From Ghiorsea sp. (GTDB lineage Bacteria; Pseudomonadota; Zetaproteobacteria; Mariprofundales; Mariprofundaceae): a stretch of 64,000 nucleotides of DNA. The notes under the pieces were generated by a model. That model worked only from the letters and a program-made list of their open reading frames with translations, did no database searches and had not been told where the DNA came from. This document shows positions 60,053 through 64,000 of this stretch, one piece after another (the first letter of the stretch is position 1; every line of letters begins with the position of its first letter). The position numbers and the translations under genes are program-made. The stretch spans positions 40,705-104,704 of the forward strand of contig JALWRX010000123.1 in assembly GCA_027080505.1 (NCBI GenBank). The letters run 5' to 3'.

Positions 60053-61900
60053 GTGAGAGACTTGCTGTACATTTGGAAAAGCCGTTGGTTTGCTTTTATA
60101 CATGATATGTTATGGGTTTCATTGGCTATTTTTTTGGCTTTTTCTTTCCGTTTTGACTTTGGTGCTATTCCAGAATCTCATATTGAAGCTGCGTGGCATA
60201 TGCTATGGGTGGCACTATTGGTGCAGGCATTTAACTACTGGTATTTTGGTTTATATCGAGGAATTTGGCGTTTTGCATCCTTACCCGATTTAACTCGAAT
60301 CATGCAGTCTGTACTTTTTGGCTCTTTATTTACATATTTTATCTTATTCATCTGGATTAGGCTGGAAGGTGTGCCACGTTCAACGCTTGTCCTATATCCC
60401 ATCTTATTGATGGGTGGCTTAGCAGGTATGCGGTTACTGTATCGTTGGGTAAAAGATAGACGATTAAGTTTATCATCTGTAGCTGGGAAACGTGTGCTTA
60501 TATTAGGCGCAGGAAAAGCAGGGGAATTATTGGTTAGAGATATTTTAAATTCCGATAAATATATACCTGTTGGTTTCCTTGATGATGAAAAAAAGAAACA
60601 AGGCTGTGATATTCGTGGTATTCCTGTCTTAGGTGACCTTGCTAGCTTATCAAAGTTAATTCCAGAGCTAAGTGTTGATGAAGTATTCATTGCCATGCCT
60701 TCTGCCAATTCTGATGTATTACAAACAATGGTAAAAAATTGTGCTGACTTGCATGTTAGGTGTAGAACCGTCCCTAGCTTAGAAGAACTGGATCATCAGA
60801 ATCTTAATGTGGGGAGCTTACGTAATATCCGTTTGGAAGATTTATTGGGCAGAGATGAAATAGCTTTGAAAGATGATGTGGTTGCTCGTTTTATTCAAGG
60901 TAAGCAGGTGATGGTTACAGGTGCAGGTGGCTCTATAGGCTCGGAGTTATGTCGTCAGCTACTCAGGTTTAATCCTGATAAGCTTATTTTGGTTGATCAC
61001 GCTGAGTTTAACTTGTATCAAATTGATAATGAACTACAAAGTGCTGAAAATTATAAGTCTTGTAAGGCAGTTTTAGGTGATATTCGGGATCATGAACGTA
61101 TGGAATGGATTTTCTCGAATTTCAAACCCGATATTGTTTTTAATGCAGCAGCTTATAAACATGTGCCGCTGGTTGAAGCAAACCCTGCAGAAGGTATTAA
61201 AACCAATGTATTGGGAACTTGTATGCTTGCAGACCTTGCGGCAGAGAGTGCTTGTGAACATTTTATTCAAGTCTCTACTGACAAAGCGGTTAACCCAGCC
61301 AATGTCATGGGTGCAACCAAACGTATGGCAGAAATTTATTGTCAAAACTTAAATAAACGTTGCGAGACTGCCTTTATTACGACACGTTTTGGTAATGTAT
61401 TGGGCTCGGCAGGAAGCGTAGTACCCTTATTTAAAAAACAAATTGAAAGTGGGGGACCTGTCACGGTCACACATAAAGATATTACCCGTTACTTTATGAC
61501 CATTCCTGAGGCGGTGTCTTTGATTTTACAAGCAGCAACCATGGGTTCAGGTGGCGAAATTTTTGTATTAGATATGGGGAAACCTGTAAAAATAAAAGAT
61601 ATGGCAGAACAGATGATTCGTTTGGCAGGCTTGGTGCCCAATAAGGATATTGATATTATTTATACGGGTTTGCGACCAGGTGAGAAGTTGTTTGAAGAGT
61701 TGTTTCACGAAGCCGAATCACTACAAGGAACAACACATGCTAAAATTATGTTATCCGATGTTCGTGAAGTAGATTGGGATGAGGTACAGCAACGTTTAGT
61801 GGAAATTCGTGAGGCTTGTGCTCATCGGGATGTATCAGCCTTGATTCAATTATTACAGCAGCTTGTGCCTGAGTTTACCCCTGATAAACGTTTGCTGTAA
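60053..61900 (+). CDS. Membrane nucleoside-diphosphate-sugar epimerase/dehydratase, CapD/WbpM/PglF-type
   Basis: Four N-terminal TM helices, VLILGAGKAGELLVRDIL and VTGAGGSIGSELCRQLL Rossmann motifs, AAAYKHVPLVE, STDKAVNPANVMGATKRMAE. Confidence 0.93.
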   Translation: MRDLLYIWKSRWFAFIHDMLWVSLAIFLAFSFRFDFGAIPESHIEAAWHMLWVALLVQAFNYWYFGLYRGIWRFASLPDLTRIMQSVLFGSLFTYFILFIWIRLEGVPRSTLVLYPILLMGGLAGMRLLYRWVKDRRLSLSSVAGKRVLILGAGKAGELLVRDILNSDKYIPVGFLDDEKKKQGCDIRGIPVLGDLASLSKLIPELSVDEVFIAMPSANSDVLQTMVKNCADLHVRCRTVPSLEELDHQNLNVGSLRNIRLEDLLGRDEIALKDDVVARFIQGKQVMVTGAGGSIGSELCRQLLRFNPDKLILVDHAEFNLYQIDNELQSAENYKSCKAVLGDIRDHERMEWIFSNFKPDIVFNAAAYKHVPLVEANPAEGIKTNVLGTCMLADLAAESACEHFIQVSTDKAVNPANVMGATKRMAEIYCQNLNKRCETAFITTRFGNVLGSAGSVVPLFKKQIESGGPVTVTHKDITRYFMTIPEAVSLILQAATMGSGGEIFVLDMGKPVKIKDMAEQMIRLAGLVPNKDIDIIYTGLRPGEKLFEELFHEAESLQGTTHAKIMLSDVREVDWDEVQQRLVEIREACAHRDVSALIQLLQQLVPEFTPDKRLL

Positions 61901-61902
61901 CC

Positions 61903-64000
61903 ATGCTACAACAGGAGAAAGCCTGTACCTATATTCGGGCAATTGTGTTTGCACCATTATGGCAAAGCTTTAATTATGTTTGGTCTGATGATTTAGGTAA
62001 ACCGCAAGTTGGTATTCGCATTATTGTGCCTTTTGGACATAGCAAACGGGTTGCTGTTGTTGAGCAAGTGATGACATCAGTGGATGAACAAGAGACAACA
62101 TCTGATTTAAAACAAGTTTTAGACCGTTTAGATGATAAAAGTTTATATAGCCATGATTATTGGGGTTGGTTAGAGCGGGCAAGTCATTACTACTTGCGTA
62201 CTACTGGGGAGATGTATGAGTTGGCCTTGGCATGGGCAGCGTTGGACAAACAACGGCGTTTTAAGTGTTTAAATCGTGAGTTATTATTGCATATTGATGA
62301 TGATTTAGCCTTAGCATTTACCAGTAAACGAGCTCTTTCATTAGCAAGCATTGCGAAACACTGCGCAGTACGTGCTTTGCAATGGCGGGTGCTTCAGGCT
62401 GTGCGAGAGGGGGCACTTGAAGAAGTGTGGGAAAAACCGCTTGATGATACAACGCGTGTAAAAACGCGGTTACAATTACGCGTATCGCAACAGCAAGCTG
62501 TTGATGCACTTTGTGAAAATAAACAGTTTTACCCAGCCTTATTGTTTGGACGTACAGGTTCAGGGAAAACTGAAGTTTATCTGCAAACTGCTGAAAAGCT
62601 GGTTGCACAAGGTAAGCAGGTGCTGATCTTGGTACCTGAAATTGGTTTGACACCGATGTGGAAACAACGCTTATCTGAACGATTTGAATATGTTTCAATT
62701 TGGCATTCAGGATTAACATCACGTGAGAAAATTGCTGTACGGCATGGCTTAGAGAATACGCAAGTTCTTTTGGGTACACGTTCTGCTTTATTCCTGCCTT
62801 TAAATAACCTTGGCATGATTGTAATTGATGAGGAGCATGATACATCATTTAAGCAACAAGATGGTGTAATGTATTCGGCAAGAGACATGGCATTGCTCTT
62901 GGCACAAGCCTTGAAGATTCCTATGGTATTAGGCTCTGCAACACCCAGCTTGGAAAGTTGGCGACAAGTGAAAGAAGGCAAAATGGCATGCTTTCGTTTG
63001 ACGGAACGTGTGCATCAACACACGCAAATTCAGCCTGAAATCATCGATATGCGTGGCTCAACATCGGTATTATCACCACAGCTTTTACAACGCCTTAAAG
63101 AAACTTTTGCGCGTGGTGAACAGGCTATGTTGTATCTTAATCGCAGAGGGTATGCACCAGCATTACAATGTACGGCTTGTGGTTATGTGCCACAATGTCG
63201 CTTGTGTAGTTTGCGTTTAACGTTGCACCGTAAAGAAGGGGTGTTGCGCTGTCATACTTGTGATTACAAAGAGCGGGTGAAACAAACATGCGACCAATGT
63301 GGTGAGCAGGCTTATTTGCCCTTGGGTTCAGGTACAGAGCGTTTGGAGGATGATTTGTTAGCCGCCTTGCCTGATTTAAGATTGGCAAGGTTTGATAGTG
63401 ATGTGATTCGTAGCCCCAAAGATTTGACGCAGGTATTAACAGGGTTTGAGGCAGGTGATATTGATTGTTTGTTGGGCACGCAAATGTTGGTCAAAGGGCA
63501 TCATTTTCCTAATGTGACTTTGGTTGGTGTGATTAATGCTGATTTGGGCATGAATTTACCTGACTTTCGTGCATCAGAGCGTTGGTGGCAACAAATGACG
63601 CAAGTGTTTGGACGTACTGGGCGTGGCGAGCAAGCAGGTAAAGTGGTGGTGCAAACATGGAGCCCTAATGCATCGTGGTTTGAAAGGTTAGATGAAAGTA
63701 AGGCAGAAGACGTTTTAGATGAAGAGTTAACGCTTCGTCAACTGACACATTTTCCGCCCTATGCCCGATGGGTACGTGTTGTGTTTTCTGCGGGTTACCA
63801 TGAAAAAGCGATTGTGGCAGCCAATCAATTTGCAAAAGCATTACAAAGCTGGGAAGAAGTGAAGGTGAGTGGTCCTATGCCATGTGCTTTGGAGCGTTTA
63901 TCAGGACGTTTTCGTTTTGAATTGATTATTCGTGATGAGACAAGGCAGCATTTGCCATGGCAGCTACTGCCACTGATTAAAAAGTTACGTGTTCCTTCAG
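61903..64000 (+). CDS. priA: Primosomal protein N' (replication restart helicase PriA), 3'-truncated by window edge
   Basis: Open frame from ATG 61903 to the end (absent from ORF track): LLFGRTGSGKTEVYLQTAEKL, IVIDEEHDTSFKQQDG, zinc cysteines CTACGYVPQCRLCS...CHTCDYKERVKQTCDQCG. Confidence 0.95.
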   Translation, partial: MLQQEKACTYIRAIVFAPLWQSFNYVWSDDLGKPQVGIRIIVPFGHSKRVAVVEQVMTSVDEQETTSDLKQVLDRLDDKSLYSHDYWGWLERASHYYLRTTGEMYELALAWAALDKQRRFKCLNRELLLHIDDDLALAFTSKRALSLASIAKHCAVRALQWRVLQAVREGALEEVWEKPLDDTTRVKTRLQLRVSQQQAVDALCENKQFYPALLFGRTGSGKTEVYLQTAEKLVAQGKQVLILVPEIGLTPMWKQRLSERFEYVSIWHSGLTSREKIAVRHGLENTQVLLGTRSALFLPLNNLGMIVIDEEHDTSFKQQDGVMYSARDMALLLAQALKIPMVLGSATPSLESWRQVKEGKMACFRLTERVHQHTQIQPEIIDMRGSTSVLSPQLLQRLKETFARGEQAMLYLNRRGYAPALQCTACGYVPQCRLCSLRLTLHRKEGVLRCHTCDYKERVKQTCDQCGEQAYLPLGSGTERLEDDLLAALPDLRLARFDSDVIRSPKDLTQVLTGFEAGDIDCLLGTQMLVKGHHFPNVTLVGVINADLGMNLPDFRASERWWQQMTQVFGRTGRGEQAGKVVVQTWSPNASWFERLDESKAEDVLDEELTLRQLTHFPPYARWVRVVFSAGYHEKAIVAANQFAKALQSWEEVKVSGPMPCALERLSGRFRFELIIRDETRQHLPWQLLPLIKKLRVPS

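Noticed and set aside
62318-62981. Minus-strand ORFs (176 and 134 aa) near the right edge
   Set aside because: They lie antisense to priA, which is open from 61903 to the window end.

Overview
The window is 64 kb of ordinary-looking bacterial chromosome with an AT-leaning, proteobacterial gene set. Gene content (autotrophic CBB/glycolysis cluster, flagellar and pilus genes, mla operon) suggests a Zetaproteobacteria-like or related gram-negative host, but that taxonomy is inference only. Both edges are cut: a TPR gene on the left and priA on the right (priA is missing from the ORF track because it runs off the window). I recognise these blocks: pssA-leuA-rnhA; yciB; type IV pilin plus ABC transporter; yacG-zapD-like; can-grxC-comF/bioF; yaaA; fliK-flgD-flgE; a CASTOR/POLLUX-like channel; mlaFEDC plus an AsmA-like gene; dnaQ; gltBD; a MarR/LolA-like/MMPL/porin/cytochrome operon; tig-clpP-clpX-lon-hupB; four tRNAs; yjgA; glpX-tkt-gap-pgk-pyk-fba; a CapD/FlaA1-type dehydratase; and priA. 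There is no CRISPR array, prophage, transposase or obvious defence island. The most interesting signals are (1) an unannotated leucine-rich leader peptide with attenuator/antiterminator ahead of leuA, (2) an rnhA gene with no ATG/GTG/TTG start and a likely AUU start, (3) a tandem voltage-sensor-like CASTOR/POLLUX-type channel, (4) a sigma-54 promoter plus a PilGHI-like ABC module at a pilin gene, (5) an MMPL/LolA-like/porin/diheme-cytochrome operon, and (6) two non-coding palindromic or repeat elements.
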